Shown: positions 1 to 7,928, counted from the first letter of the stretch. The stretch is DNA of 14,902 nt from an uncultured Roseburia sp. (GCA_900753715.1 CAAEAE010000174.1:1-14902); one strand, 5' to 3'. Notes: generated by a model not told the origin, from the letters alone. Program-made: numbers and translations.

Positions 1-70
1 CCATATAAATTATGCCAAATGTCCTTACGAATGCGAGCATTCGACGTCCATATTGTCATAATTTGCATGG
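1..70. repeat. Imperfect 70-bp inverted repeat downstream of mnmG, cut by the window edge
   Basis: Paired arms seen directly: CCAT (1-4) with ATGG (67-70), AAATTATG (7-14) with CATAATTT (57-64), CAA (16-18) with TTG (53-55), and the central CGAATGC (28-34) with GCATTCG (37-43). Positions 19-27 and 44-52 do not pair and would form an internal loop. It starts 11 bases beyond the mnmG stop. It could be a transcribed 3' hairpin of the mnmG transcript or a dispersed palindromic element. It has no clear U-tract on the mnmG strand, so I do not call it a simple terminator. The left side may continue outside the window. No gene can be identified in these 80 bases. Confidence 0.6.
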
Positions 71-80
71 CTCTGAATAG

Positions 81-2018
81 TTACAAATTATCCGGATGAT
101 GATATTTCCACTGTTCCAGATAAACAACTAAAACTGAAATATCTGCAGGGGAGACACCGGAAATCCGGGATGCCTGTCCTACCGAAACAGGTTTTAAGGC
201 TTTCAGCTTCTGTCTTGCTTCAAGACGAAGGCTTTCAATATCATCATAATTAATTTCTGATGGAATTTTCTTCTTTTCCATCTTTTTAAACTGCTCTACC
301 TGGCGAAGCTGCCGTTCAATATATCCCTCATACTTAATTTCAATTTCCACCTGCTCAATTACATCTGCAGGAAGCTCTTTTCGTTCCGGATCAATCTCTG
401 CAAGAATTTCATAACTTAATTCCGGACGGCACATCAATTCTGCAAGAGATACACCGGTCTTTAAGGTTGCACTGTTATGACTTTCAAAAAACTCCTGGTT
501 CTTTTTTGAAGCACCAATCAATACATTTTTCAAACGGTTAATTTCCTGTTCAATCAGGGATTTCTTCATTAAAAGTGCCCGGTATTGTTCTTCTGTAATT
601 AGTCCGATTTCATAACCCTTTTCCCGTAAACGGAGATCGGCATTATCCTGTCTTAACAACAGGCGGTATTCTGCACGGGAGGTCATCATACGATAAGGCT
701 CCCTGTTTTCCTTTGTTACCAGATCATCAATTAAAACTCCGATATAAGCTTCCGAACGATCCAAAATCAAAGGATCCTTTTTTAAAATATATCGTGCTGC
801 ATTCACACCGGCTACAAATCCCTGCACTGCTGCTTCTTCATAACCACTGCTTCCGTTAAACTGTCCACCACTGTATAAACCTTCCACTGCTTTAAATCCA
901 AGAGAAGGATAGAGCTGGTTCGGATTGATGCAGTCATATTCAATGGCATAAGCATTCCTTACGATCCTGCAATGCTCCAATCCCGGAACTGTCCGATACA
1001 TGGCAAGCTGCACATCCTCCGGAAGGGAAGAAGACATTCCACCAACATACATTTCATTCGTATGGAGTCCGTCCGGCTCAATAAATACCTGATGTCGTTC
1101 CTTATCTGCAAACTTAACCACTTTATCTTCAATGGAAGGACAATATCTCGGTCCCGTGCCTTCAATAATTCCGGCATAAATCGGAGAACGATCCAGGTTA
1201 GCACGTATAATTTCATGGGTTTTTTCATTTGTATAAGTAAGGAAGCAGGAAACCTGATCAATCTGTACATCCTCCGGATTCGTGGAAAAAGAAAACGGAA
1301 CAACTCTTTCATCACCGAACTGCTCATCCATCTTACTGAAATCCAGAGAACGCTTATCCATTCTCGCCGGAGTTCCTGTTTTAAAACGACGCATCTCAAT
1401 ACCCATTTCTTTTAAAGAATCCGTAAGATAGTTGGCTGCCTGCAAGCCATTCGGTCCGGTATAAGTAATTGCTTCTCCACATAAGCATCTTGCTTTCAGA
1501 TAAGTACCGGTACACAATACAACTGCTCTGCATTCGTAAACAGCACCAGTAAAGGTCTGAACACCAATGATCTTTTTTGAATAACCATTCGGATCTGCAT
1601 TCGGTACTTCTTCCCATAACAGGTTACAAACCTCTGCCTGCCTGATAGTCAGATGCTCCTGATTTTCAAGTACCTTACGCATCGCACGGGAATATTCTGC
1701 CTTATCTGCCTGTGCACGGAGTGAATGAACAGCAGGGCCTTTGGATACATTCAGCATCTTGGACTGGATAAAGGTCTTATCAATATTTTTACCCATTTCT
1801 CCACCCAGAGCATCCAGTTCCCTAACCAGATGACCCTTGGAAGATCCTCCTACATTCGGGTTACAGGGCATCAATGCAATACTGTCCACACTCACTGTAA
1901 AAATGACAGTCTCAAGTCCCAGTCTTGCACAGGCCAGTGCAGCTTCACATCCGGCATGTCCCGCACCGACAACACAAACATCTACTTTTTCATGAATGGT
2001 ATTCTTATTGGTAATCAT
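81..2018 (-). CDS. mnmG: tRNA uridine-5-carboxymethylaminomethyl modification enzyme MnmG (GidA)
   Basis: FAD- and NADH-dependent subunit of the MnmE-MnmG complex, which installs the (carboxymethyl)aminomethyl group on C5 of the wobble uridine in certain tRNAs, in the cytoplasm. The 645-residue product is slightly longer than the usual 620-635. The N-terminal dinucleotide-binding loop reads [12 protein letters not shown] (about residues 16-27). It is followed by the family stretches [21 protein letters not shown] and [18 protein letters not shown], then by YCPSIEDKV and EYDCINP. The C-terminal helical part (YEGYIERQ, then [13 protein letters not shown]) is also typical. The ATG at 2018 lies 5 bases past the stop of the ThuA-like gene. 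Its only visible ribosome-binding sequence, GAGGTG, lies within the last codons of that gene, so translation is probably coupled. No frameshift or missing motif is seen. rsmG, which often follows mnmG, is not visible before the window edge. Confidence 0.97.
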   Translation of the reverse strand: MITNKNTIHEKVDVCVVGAGHAGCEAALACARLGLETVIFTVSVDSIALMPCNPNVGGSSKGHLVRELDALGGEMGKNIDKTFIQSKMLNVSKGPAVHSLRAQADKAEYSRAMRKVLENQEHLTIRQAEVCNLLWEEVPNADPNGYSKKIIGVQTFTGAVYECRAVVLCTGTYLKARCLCGEAITYTGPNGLQAANYLTDSLKEMGIEMRRFKTGTPARMDKRSLDFSKMDEQFGDERVVPFSFSTNPEDVQIDQVSCFLTYTNEKTHEIIRANLDRSPIYAGIIEGTGPRYCPSIEDKVVKFADKERHQVFIEPDGLHTNEMYVGGMSSSLPEDVQLAMYRTVPGLEHCRIVRNAYAIEYDCINPNQLYPSLGFKAVEGLYSGGQFNGSSGYEEAAVQGFVAGVNAARYILKKDPLILDRSEAYIGVLIDDLVTKENREPYRMMTSRAEYRLLLRQDNADLRLREKGYEIGLITEEQYRALLMKKSLIEQEINRLKNVLIGASKKNQEFFESHNSATLKTGVSLAELMCRPELSYEILAEIDPERKELPADVIEQVEIEIKYEGYIERQLRQVEQFKKMEKKKIPSEINYDDIESLRLEARQKLKALKPVSVGQASRISGVSPADISVLVVYLEQWKYHHPDNL

Positions 2019-2023
2019 GAAAT

Positions 2024-2728
2024 TTATTTCACCTCAACATTATCATAATGCTCACTTCTTTTATTGACAGGCTTCGCCCATTTTACTGCATTGGTAATAA
2101 TTCTCTGAATCTGTGGATGATAATAAACCGGATATTCTTCATGTCCCGGCTGGAAATAGAAGATCTTACCCCATCCACGGGTAAAGGTACATCCGCTCCG
2201 AAATACCTCTTCATTTGAAAACCATCCTAAGAATACCACATCATCCGGCTTCGGAATATCAAAATATTCTCCATACATTTCTTCTTTTTCCAAAATAACC
2301 GGTTCAGTAATACCCTCTGCGATCGGATGGGAGGGAGCTACGCAGACAAGCTTTTCTCTTTCCCCATGCTTCCATCTCACACACATACTCGTTCCAAGCA
2401 GTTCTTTCATCGGACTGGAATAATGAGCAGAATGTAATGCAATTAATCCCATTCCATCTAAAACATGCTGTTTTACTCTCTGGACATTTTCTTCGGTTAC
2501 TTCATCATGTGCCTGATGTCCCCACCAGATCAATACGTCCGTATCATTCAGAATTTCATCCGACAATCCCTGGTCCTCCATCCGTAAGGTTACACAACGA
2601 ACCTGAATCTCCGGATCCTTTTCCAGAAACTCACGAATACATTCATGAATTCCATTCGGATAAACCTTTGCAACATGCTCATATTGAAGTTCTTCCAGGT
2701 ACTCGTTCCATACTGTTACCTTAATCAT
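2024..2728 (-). CDS. ThuA-like protein (trehalose-utilisation family)
   Basis: 234-residue protein resembling the ThuA-like class I glutamine-amidotransferase fold. Members occur in sugar catabolic operons; family knowledge links ThuA to trehalose/disaccharide use, but the reaction here cannot be stated. Visible family stretches are [14 protein letters not shown] (about 64-77), [21 protein letters not shown] (94-114), HPIAEGI (134-140), [11 protein letters not shown] (149-159) and [21 protein letters not shown] (185-205), giving a full-length domain. The last 13 residues (from NKRSEH) look like a variable tail. I chose the ATG at 2728, not the TTG one codon upstream, because AGGAGG sits 8 bases before it. 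The start overlaps the end of the isomerase-like gene by 8 bases (ATGATTAA), so the two are translationally coupled. Its last codons carry the ribosome-binding sequence of mnmG. Probable partner of the upstream isomerase-like protein in sugar metabolism. Confidence 0.85.
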   Translation of the reverse strand: MIKVTVWNEYLEELQYEHVAKVYPNGIHECIREFLEKDPEIQVRCVTLRMEDQGLSDEILNDTDVLIWWGHQAHDEVTEENVQRVKQHVLDGMGLIALHSAHYSSPMKELLGTSMCVRWKHGEREKLVCVAPSHPIAEGITEPVILEKEEMYGEYFDIPKPDDVVFLGWFSNEEVFRSGCTFTRGWGKIFYFQPGHEEYPVYYHPQIQRIITNAVKWAKPVNKRSEHYDNVEVK

Positions 2729-3560
2729 CAATGCAGCCTCCTGTTTTAAACTGATTCAACCATGCAGCAGATGTTTCAATATCCTGTAACTGCTGACAGG
2801 ACCCGAAATGCTCGATTGCAAAATAATCGTCGTATCCGGAAGCTAAGATTTTTTCAACTATTTCTTTCATCTGAATACATCCGCTTCCTACCGGAGAGGA
2901 ATACATCTCTCTTCCTTTGACAGTAGCTTTGGGTGTTTCACCCTTTTTCACTTCAAAGGTCCGGTCTTTACAATGTACATGTCCGATCTTTCCTAAAAAC
3001 TCCGGCAATACTTCAAAAGAATCCTCTTCACTATATAAAAAATTTCCGGTGTCAAATGCACATTTGAGTCCATCCACATGAGCAAGGAAAAATTTCAGTC
3101 CCGCAGCATCCTTATAATATGCCGGAGCGTCATCAAAATCCTCTAAAACCATCTGGATTCCATTGTCCTTTGCATACTTTGACAAAATATTCAGACTGGT
3201 GATCATCTTTTTTACACAGCGGTTTCTTAAAAAAGCAATCTTCCATTCCCTATCTGTTAAGAATCCGGGAATAATCATAATTTTTTTAATGGAATGATCA
3301 TCTGCAAAATCAATCAGATCAAATCCTCTCTGCAGATCATTTCCATGAGAATAATCAAAAAATCCATAAATGCAGCTGACTTCCATATCATGATCCTGAA
3401 GCAGCTTAAAGATCTTCTCTTCTTCTTCCATTAATACTTTATCTTCAATTTCAATTCCTTTGATTCCAAAAGATTCTACCTTCTGAAAAACTTCATCCAT
3501 GGATTGTCCACTTTGCTCTGCAGCTTCCCGGATATGATCATAAAATACAGATATTTTCAT
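2721..3560 (-). CDS. Sugar phosphate isomerase/epimerase-like TIM-barrel protein
   Basis: 279-residue protein of the xylose-isomerase-like TIM-barrel / AP-endonuclease-2 superfamily, which holds sugar and inositol isomerases, epimerases and dehydratases. The spacing of acidic and histidine residues fits the usual divalent-metal site: E140 in VLEDFDD, D170 in CAFDTGN, H196 in GHVHCKD and E250 in FAIEHFG. The N-terminus MKISVFYDHIREAAEQSG and the GIEIED strand-1 end are also typical. The substrate cannot be told from sequence. The ATG at 3560 has GGGAGG six bases upstream. It begins 38 bases after mnmE and overlaps the ThuA-like gene at its end. Isomerase and ThuA-like genes are common neighbours in carbohydrate loci, so a joint role is likely. 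Their placement between two tRNA-modification genes is unusual. Confidence 0.87.
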   Translation of the reverse strand: MKISVFYDHIREAAEQSGQSMDEVFQKVESFGIKGIEIEDKVLMEEEEKIFKLLQDHDMEVSCIYGFFDYSHGNDLQRGFDLIDFADDHSIKKIMIIPGFLTDREWKIAFLRNRCVKKMITSLNILSKYAKDNGIQMVLEDFDDAPAYYKDAAGLKFFLAHVDGLKCAFDTGNFLYSEEDSFEVLPEFLGKIGHVHCKDRTFEVKKGETPKATVKGREMYSSPVGSGCIQMKEIVEKILASGYDDYFAIEHFGSCQQLQDIETSAAWLNQFKTGGCIDD

Positions 3561-3598
3561 CTGAGACCTCCCATTTCTGTCTATTTTATAAATTTTTA

Positions 3599-4984
3599 TT
3601 ATTTCCCCATACAGAACTTGGAAAAGATTTCTGTAACCAGATCATCATCAATCTCTTCTCCAATAATTCTTCCCAAAGAAGCATAGGCATTCATCAGATC
3701 AATTGAATAAAAATCCTCCGGCATCTGGTTGATAAGACTGTTCTTTACCTCCTGTAAGCTTAACAGACTCTCCGACAATGCCTGTTTATGACGCATATTG
3801 GTAATCATAACTTCCTGATCGTTTCCAATTTTTCCTTGAAAGAACAAATCCTCTACTGCTTTCGAAAATTCATCAAAACCGGTATTTTCTTTTGTGGAGG
3901 TTTTAATGATCTTCGTGTCAGAACTGATCCTTGAAGATAATTCTTCTAAAGACACCTTTGAATCCAGGTCGGATTTATTATATAAAATAATACTTTTCTT
4001 ATCTCTGATTAATTCTAAAATATCCAGATCATTTTCATCAAGAGGAACAGAGGAATCAACCACATAAACAATCAGGTCGGCATCCATGGCATATTTCTTT
4101 GCTTTTGTTACACCGATCTTTTCAACAACATCTTCAGTAGAACGGATACCGGCTGTATCAATCACATGGAGATTAATCCCGGATAATCTGATATTTTCTT
4201 CCAGGATATCTCTTGTAGTTCCTGCAATTTCCGTAACAATTGCCTTTTCTTCACCGGCAAGAAGATTTAATAAAGAAGACTTTCCTGCATTCGGTTTTCC
4301 TACAATTACAGTACGGATTCCATCACGAATAATTTTTCCGTTTTCAGAGGTTTCAATAAGTGCTGCAATTTCTTTAATTAACTGATCCACTTTTTCTTCC
4401 AGTTCTTCCGGATAGCCGTCCAGACTGATATGCTCCGGATCATCCAGAGCTGACTCAATAAAAGCAATTTCATAAAGAATTTTAGCACGCAAATCCTTAA
4501 TTTTATCAGATACACTGCCCTGCAGCTGCCTCATGGAATTTTTTAAAGCCATATCATTTTCAGATGCAATGACATCCATCACCGCTTCTGCTTCCGATAA
4601 ATCAATTCTTCCATTTAAAAAGGCACGCTTACTGAATTCTCCTGGTTCTGCCAGTCTCGCACCATGTGAGAGCAGAAGCCCCAGAATTTTATTAATCATC
4701 AGCACACTACCATGACAGTTGATTTCCACCGTATCTTCTGTGGTGAAGCTTCTTGGAGCTTTCATCAGCGAAACCATGACTTCATCTACGATTTCATCCT
4801 GATCATTTACAATAAAACCATATTGAATCGTATGGCTGTTCATTTTTTCAAGAAGCGGCTGTCTCTTTTTATTTTTAAATAAGGTATTCACAATAGGAAC
4901 TGCATCATTTCCACTCACTCTGATAATTCCAATTCCGGAATTACTGAGTGCAGTTGCTACTGCTGCAATGGTATCTGTTGTCAT
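3599..4984 (-). CDS. mnmE: tRNA modification GTPase MnmE (TrmE)
   Basis: 461-residue, full-length GTPase that works with MnmG on C5 of the tRNA wobble uridine. The N-terminal tetrahydrofolate-binding domain (about 1-118) ends with the family stretch AEPGEFSKRAFLNGRIDLSEAEAVMD. A helical domain carries the inserted G domain: P-loop GKPNAGKS (229-236), G2 TTRD (256-259), G3 DTAG (276-279) and G4 NKSD (336-339). The C-terminal CMGK (458-461) supplies the conserved catalytic cysteine. The ATG at 4984 is preceded by AAGGA with a 7-base spacer. Upstream lie a palindrome and a possible own promoter. Downstream it is followed by the isomerase-like gene, not directly by mnmG. All key residues are present. 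Confidence 0.98.
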   Translation of the reverse strand: MTTDTIAAVATALSNSGIGIIRVSGNDAVPIVNTLFKNKKRQPLLEKMNSHTIQYGFIVNDQDEIVDEVMVSLMKAPRSFTTEDTVEINCHGSVLMINKILGLLLSHGARLAEPGEFSKRAFLNGRIDLSEAEAVMDVIASENDMALKNSMRQLQGSVSDKIKDLRAKILYEIAFIESALDDPEHISLDGYPEELEEKVDQLIKEIAALIETSENGKIIRDGIRTVIVGKPNAGKSSLLNLLAGEEKAIVTEIAGTTRDILEENIRLSGINLHVIDTAGIRSTEDVVEKIGVTKAKKYAMDADLIVYVVDSSVPLDENDLDILELIRDKKSIILYNKSDLDSKVSLEELSSRISSDTKIIKTSTKENTGFDEFSKAVEDLFFQGKIGNDQEVMITNMRHKQALSESLLSLQEVKNSLINQMPEDFYSIDLMNAYASLGRIIGEEIDDDLVTEIFSKFCMGK

Positions 4985-5002
4985 AATTATTTCCTTAATA
5001 TA

Positions 5003-5037
5003 TAGAAAATGGAGGACATATGTCCTCCATCATTCTA
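5003..5037 (-). terminator. Perfect 22-bp palindrome with extended stem between jag and mnmE
   Basis: Positions 5009-5030 form a perfect palindrome; each half is ATGGAGGACAT. A second short stem, TAGAA/TTCTA (5003-5007 with 5033-5037), extends it across a small bulge. On the minus strand the hairpin is followed by TTTTCTATAT, a modest U-rich tail, so it can act as the terminator of the rpmH-to-jag unit. It also lies where the transcript of a possible mnmE promoter would begin, so an operator or a 5' stabilising hairpin is possible. Confidence 0.55.
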
Positions 5038-5060
5038 TCACATTTTTATTCAACTCAAAA
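5032..5060 (-). promoter_or_regulatory. Candidate mnmE promoter with extended -10
   Basis: On the minus strand TGATAGAAT gives a TGn extended -10 with hexamer TAGAAT (5032-5037). A weak -35 can be read as TTGAGT (5053-5058, 15-base spacer) or TTTTGA (5055-5060, 17-base spacer). Initiation would fall inside the 22-bp palindrome. The -35 is poor, so this is a tentative call. Confidence 0.3.
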
Positions 5061-5085
5061 GTTTATTATTCAACTCAAAGGTTTA
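5046..5085 (-). repeat. 20-bp tandem duplication at the end of jag
   Basis: Two adjacent 20-base units (5066-5085 and 5046-5065) differ at one base. On the minus strand each begins and ends with TAA; the first begins with the jag stop codon. The unit reads TAAACCTTTGAGTTGAATAA, with T for the second C in the second copy. It looks like a local slippage or duplication event. The second copy supplies the possible mnmE -35 region. Confidence 0.85.
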
Positions 5086-5715
5086 CTTTTCATATTTCTT
5101 TAAAGTAACTACAACACGGCGGAAGGGTTCATCTCCTTCACTGTGGGTTGTAACATACTTATCATTCTGTAATGCAGAATGAATCACTCTTCTTTCATAA
5201 GGATTCATCGGCTCCAAGGAAACAGGTCTCTTGGTTCTCTTAACCTTGTAAGCAATGTTCTTTGCAAGATTTTCAAGAGTTTCTTTTCTTCTGCGGCGGT
5301 AATCTTCGGTATCTACCTTTACCCGGATATAATCCTCTGTATCTTTATTTACTACCAAAGAAACCAGATACTGTAAAGAATCAAGAGTCTGTCCTCTCTT
5401 ACCAATCAGGACTCCCATATCATCTCCACTTAAATCAATATCGAGATTATGATCTGTTTCATCAAATTTGGCATCAATTACTACAGCCATATTCATTGCA
5501 GCAAATACTTCTTTTAAGAAATCAACAGCCTTACCGTCTACGGTAGCCTTTACTCTGGCTTTGATGACTGCCGGCTTAGAACCGATTCCTAAAAAACCGT
5601 TGGAGCCTTCTTCAATGACTTCATACTCTAATTTATCTCTGGTAACTACAAGCTTCTGACATGCCTCAATCACTGCATCGTCTACGTTCTTTGCTGAAAC
5701 TTCAATAAAATCCAT
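5083..5715 (-). CDS. jag: RNA-binding protein Jag (SpoIIIJ-associated; KhpB/EloR family)
   Basis: 210-residue cytoplasmic RNA-binding protein with three parts. A Jag N-terminal domain (1-51) carries the family stretch EVIEEGSNGFLGIGSKPA. A KH domain has its GxxG loop as GKRG (105-108). An R3H domain (about 140-208) contains NPYERRVIHSALQND with the conserved arginine and histidine. Homologues bind small RNAs and affect cell elongation and division in other Firmicutes. The ATG at 5715 follows AGGAGG by 8 bases, and that Shine-Dalgarno sequence overlaps the yidC stop codon, so the two are probably translated together. The yidC-jag pairing is the usual one. The basic linker before R3H (RRRR at about 140-143) is a normal feature. 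Confidence 0.96.
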   Translation of the reverse strand: MDFIEVSAKNVDDAVIEACQKLVVTRDKLEYEVIEEGSNGFLGIGSKPAVIKARVKATVDGKAVDFLKEVFAAMNMAVVIDAKFDETDHNLDIDLSGDDMGVLIGKRGQTLDSLQYLVSLVVNKDTEDYIRVKVDTEDYRRRRKETLENLAKNIAYKVKRTKRPVSLEPMNPYERRVIHSALQNDKYVTTHSEGDEPFRRVVVTLKKYEK

Positions 5716-5727
5716 GCTCTTTACCTC

Positions 5728-7026
5728 CTATGAATTATTCTTCTCGTTATACTGCTTCACCATATTAGCCTTGGATGCAAGACTTCCCGGTTTTGCATTA
5801 TTCTTGTTATAATACTCAGTAGACTTCTTAACTGCTTCATCCTTTTCTTCCTGGGATAAATGACTGGTATTGGCATTTGCCCTGGAAGCCATGGATGTTT
5901 TCTGTGAAGGAGCTGCAACATTCCTGGTATTCATGGTTGCATTTTTATTTACGGTGTTCGGATCAATACCCGCTTTTATAAGCTTCTTCTTCTGCTTTTC
6001 TTCGTTCTTTTTAATAACTTCGTCAATATCCATCTTGTCGATGTGCTTATTAATGAGAACCTGTTGAATGGATCTTACAACGGCACCTACGATCCAGTAA
6101 AGTCCCATACCGGAAGGAAGTGTAAAGCAGAATACTGCAGACATAATCGGCATGAAGTTGTTCATCATCTTCATGGACTGCTGCATGGAAGCCTGCTGAT
6201 CAGATACATTCTTATCATCCTGCTGTGCCTGCTGGGGCATAAGCTTTACATTAAGCCACTGGGTAAATGCCGAAAGCAGGGGAATTAATAAAGCTGCAAT
6301 AATTAATAAAATCTGCGGACCACCTTCTGCATTCCATGCATCACTGATCATGAAAGAAGGAGAGTTTGCAATATTAATTCCAAGGAAATTATTAAAGTGA
6401 CTGATCTGCTCCAAAACATCCTCATGACCGGTTGCATAAGCAGCAAGATCCTTATTATTCATCACATAAAGAACATCAATAACTGCATTTCTTTCATCTA
6501 TTGCAAAATTTCTTGCATAAGCAGCTGCAGCCTTAAGGTTCTGGATTTCAGAAACCTTACCGGAAGCAATAATGGAATCTGCTATGACACCAAATGCATC
6601 TCTGATTCTGGTTACATAAGCAGGCATATTATAAATAACACGATACAATGCAAACAGAATCGGCATCTGAATCAATAACTGCAGGCAGCTTCCACTCGGT
6701 GATACACCATATTTTGCATAAACAGCTTTTGTTTCTGCATTCATGGCCATCATGGATTCATTATCTTTTTTATCTTTGTATCTTTTCTGAATTGCCTGAA
6801 GCTCAGGATTCATTTTGGCAGAAAGCTTTGAAAACTTCTGCTGTTTAATGGTAAGCGGCATTAATAACAGATAAATGACAATTGTAAAGATAATGATACT
6901 CAATCCGATGTTAGGAATTTTTATCATATTTAAAAACTCAAAAATCGCATTCATCAGGTATCCTAAGAGCTTTGCAATAGGTCCTATAATCTTACCGTTA
7001 TACTGGGTTAAAATAATACCTGTCAA
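5728..7026 (-). CDS. yidC: Membrane protein insertase YidC/Oxa1 family
   Basis: 432-residue polytopic membrane protein that inserts and folds inner-membrane proteins, alone or with SecYEG. Hydrophobic segments lie near residues 14-33, 40-58, 116-134, 238-258 and 290-322. Family stretches are MPLTIKQQKFSKL, CLQLLIQMPILFALY and LPSGMGLYWIVGAVV. A long hydrophilic loop (about 135-235) and a basic Lys/Asn-rich tail (after about 325) are present. No lipobox cysteine is seen, unlike B. subtilis SpoIIIJ. I chose a TTG start at 7024-7026 because AGGAGG lies exactly 7 bases before it. The in-frame ATG at 7047 has no Shine-Dalgarno sequence, and using it would place the AGGAGG inside the gene. The conserved groove arginine is replaced by Y52. 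It follows yidD and precedes jag by 12 bases. Confidence 0.95.
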   Translation of the reverse strand: MTGIILTQYNGKIIGPIAKLLGYLMNAIFEFLNMIKIPNIGLSIIIFTIVIYLLLMPLTIKQQKFSKLSAKMNPELQAIQKRYKDKKDNESMMAMNAETKAVYAKYGVSPSGSCLQLLIQMPILFALYRVIYNMPAYVTRIRDAFGVIADSIIASGKVSEIQNLKAAAAYARNFAIDERNAVIDVLYVMNNKDLAAYATGHEDVLEQISHFNNFLGINIANSPSFMISDAWNAEGGPQILLIIAALLIPLLSAFTQWLNVKLMPQQAQQDDKNVSDQQASMQQSMKMMNNFMPIMSAVFCFTLPSGMGLYWIVGAVVRSIQQVLINKHIDKMDIDEVIKKNEEKQKKKLIKAGIDPNTVNKNATMNTRNVAAPSQKTSMASRANANTSHLSQEEKDEAVKKSTEYYNKNNAKPGSLASKANMVKQYNEKNNS

Positions 7027-7058
7027 ATCATATCCTCCTAATTTCATTCCATAAATGA

Positions 7059-7268
7059 TTAAGGTACCGGATCATATCCTCCTTTAGAAAAAGGATTGCA
7101 CCTTATTATTCTCCAACAGGCTAATGCTCCGCCCTTCAAAGCACCATATTTCTGTACTGCCTCAAGTCCATATTCCGAACAGGAGGGATAATAAGGACAC
7201 TTTGTTGTTTTCATTGGAGAAATAAATTTTCTATAGAATTTAATTAATAAAATCAATACACTTTTCAT
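7059..7268 (-). CDS. yidD: Membrane protein insertion efficiency factor YidD
   Basis: 69-residue small protein with the complete YidD pattern: an N-terminal amphipathic or hydrophobic helix ([19 protein letters not shown]), the cysteine motif [31 protein letters not shown] and the C-terminal GGYDPVP. YidD associates with the inner membrane and assists YidC-dependent insertion. It lies between rnpA (31 bases upstream) and yidC, its usual place. No strong ribosome-binding sequence precedes the ATG at 7268, so reinitiation from rnpA is possible. The DNA coding for its GGYD motif is echoed as the yidC ribosome-binding site. Confidence 0.96.
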   Translation of the reverse strand: MKSVLILLIKFYRKFISPMKTTKCPYYPSCSEYGLEAVQKYGALKGGALACWRIIRCNPFSKGGYDPVP

Positions 7269-7299
7269 ATTGGATTCAAATTTCTTCTATATATATAAG

Positions 7300-7650
7300 C
7301 TATGATTCCATATCATTTCTTATATGATGAAGCTTTGCAAGATGTAATAATGCGCTTTCCATTTCATGATAAGAAATATGGGAAGCACTGTTTCTTACTA
7401 CGACTACGATATCTAAACCACTATTAAATATACTTTCATGCAGCCGGTAACTTTCTCTGACTAATCTTGCCATTCTATGTCTGACGACACTATTTCCTAC
7501 TTTTTTGCTGGCACTGATTCCCAATCTGTTCTGATCTGTATTATTTTCCAAAACATACATAACAAGATATTTGTTGGCATAAGATTTGCCGTTTTGATAC
7601 ACATTCTGGAAATCAATATTTCTTTTTAATGAATCTGAAAATTTCATCAT
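7300..7650 (-). CDS. rnpA: Ribonuclease P protein component
   Basis: 116-residue basic protein subunit of RNase P, which matures the 5' ends of tRNAs together with the catalytic RNA (rnpB, not in this window). Family signals are FQNVYQNGKSYANKYLVMYV, RLGISASKKVGNSVVRHRMARLVRESYR and LDIVVVVR. The conserved RNR motif is present as RHR, which I believe is common in related Clostridia. Two ATG codons stand in tandem (7650 and 7647) and either may start; the ribosome-binding sequence is weak. It follows rpmH beyond a terminator-like hairpin, so its level may depend on read-through from the rpmH promoter. Confidence 0.96.
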   Translation of the reverse strand: MMKFSDSLKRNIDFQNVYQNGKSYANKYLVMYVLENNTDQNRLGISASKKVGNSVVRHRMARLVRESYRLHESIFNSGLDIVVVVRNSASHISYHEMESALLHLAKLHHIRNDMES

Positions 7651-7693
7651 AAAATTAACCCAACATCTCTCAAATCTGTCGATTCGATTGTAG

Positions 7694-7718
7694 AAAAAAA
7701 GGCCACATTACGCGGCCT
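7694..7718 (-). terminator. Intrinsic terminator/attenuator overlapping the rpmH stop
   Basis: Minus-strand stem AGGCCGC with GTGGCCT (7700-7718, seven pairs including one G-U), a 5-base loop GTAAT, then seven T residues (7694-7700). The first hairpin bases belong to the rpmH TAG stop codon. It separates rpmH from rnpA and probably lowers downstream expression without stopping it, since no separate rnpA promoter is evident. Confidence 0.85.
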
Positions 7719-7851
7719 ATGCTGACAATACTTTTCTTCCTTTAGCTCTTCTGGCAGCTAAAACCTTTCTTCCACCAGGAGTACTCATTCTGGCTCTGAA
7801 ACCATGAACCTTAGATCTCTGTCTGTTCTTAGGCTGGAAAGTCATTTTCAT
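7717..7851 (-). CDS. rpmH: 50S ribosomal protein L34
   Basis: 44-residue basic protein of the large ribosomal subunit. The translation starts [18 protein letters not shown] and continues [20 protein letters not shown] before ending KVLSA, a full match to the L34 pattern. The start at 7851 follows GGAGGTG with a 7-base spacer, an excellent ribosome-binding site. A consensus promoter lies about 80 bases upstream. It is the first gene leftward from the origin. Its stop codon is the base of a terminator stem. Confidence 0.98.
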   Translation of the reverse strand: MKMTFQPKNRQRSKVHGFRARMSTPGGRKVLAARRAKGRKVLSA

Positions 7852-7875
7852 GTTGGAACACCTCCTTTACTATGA

Positions 7876-7895
7876 ACCTTATTTATATATAAGGT
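7876..7895 (-). promoter_or_regulatory. Small hairpin in the rpmH 5' leader
   Basis: ACCTTAT (7876-7882) pairs with ATAAGGT (7889-7895) across a 6-base loop. It lies between the predicted transcription start and the rpmH ribosome-binding site. It could stabilise or regulate the mRNA; the AT-rich stem makes this uncertain. Confidence 0.35.
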
Positions 7896-7928
7896 AAACA
7901 AATATCCTCTTAGGAAAATAACAAGTCG

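Noticed and set aside
40..46. TTCGACG as a Spo0A box
   Set aside because: One mismatch to the complement of TGTCGAA, and it is part of the palindrome core; no promoter context.
959..1415. Open frames of about 146 codons on both strands inside mnmG
   Set aside because: They lie wholly within a clear mnmG reading frame, have compositions that match no family and lack ribosome-binding sites.
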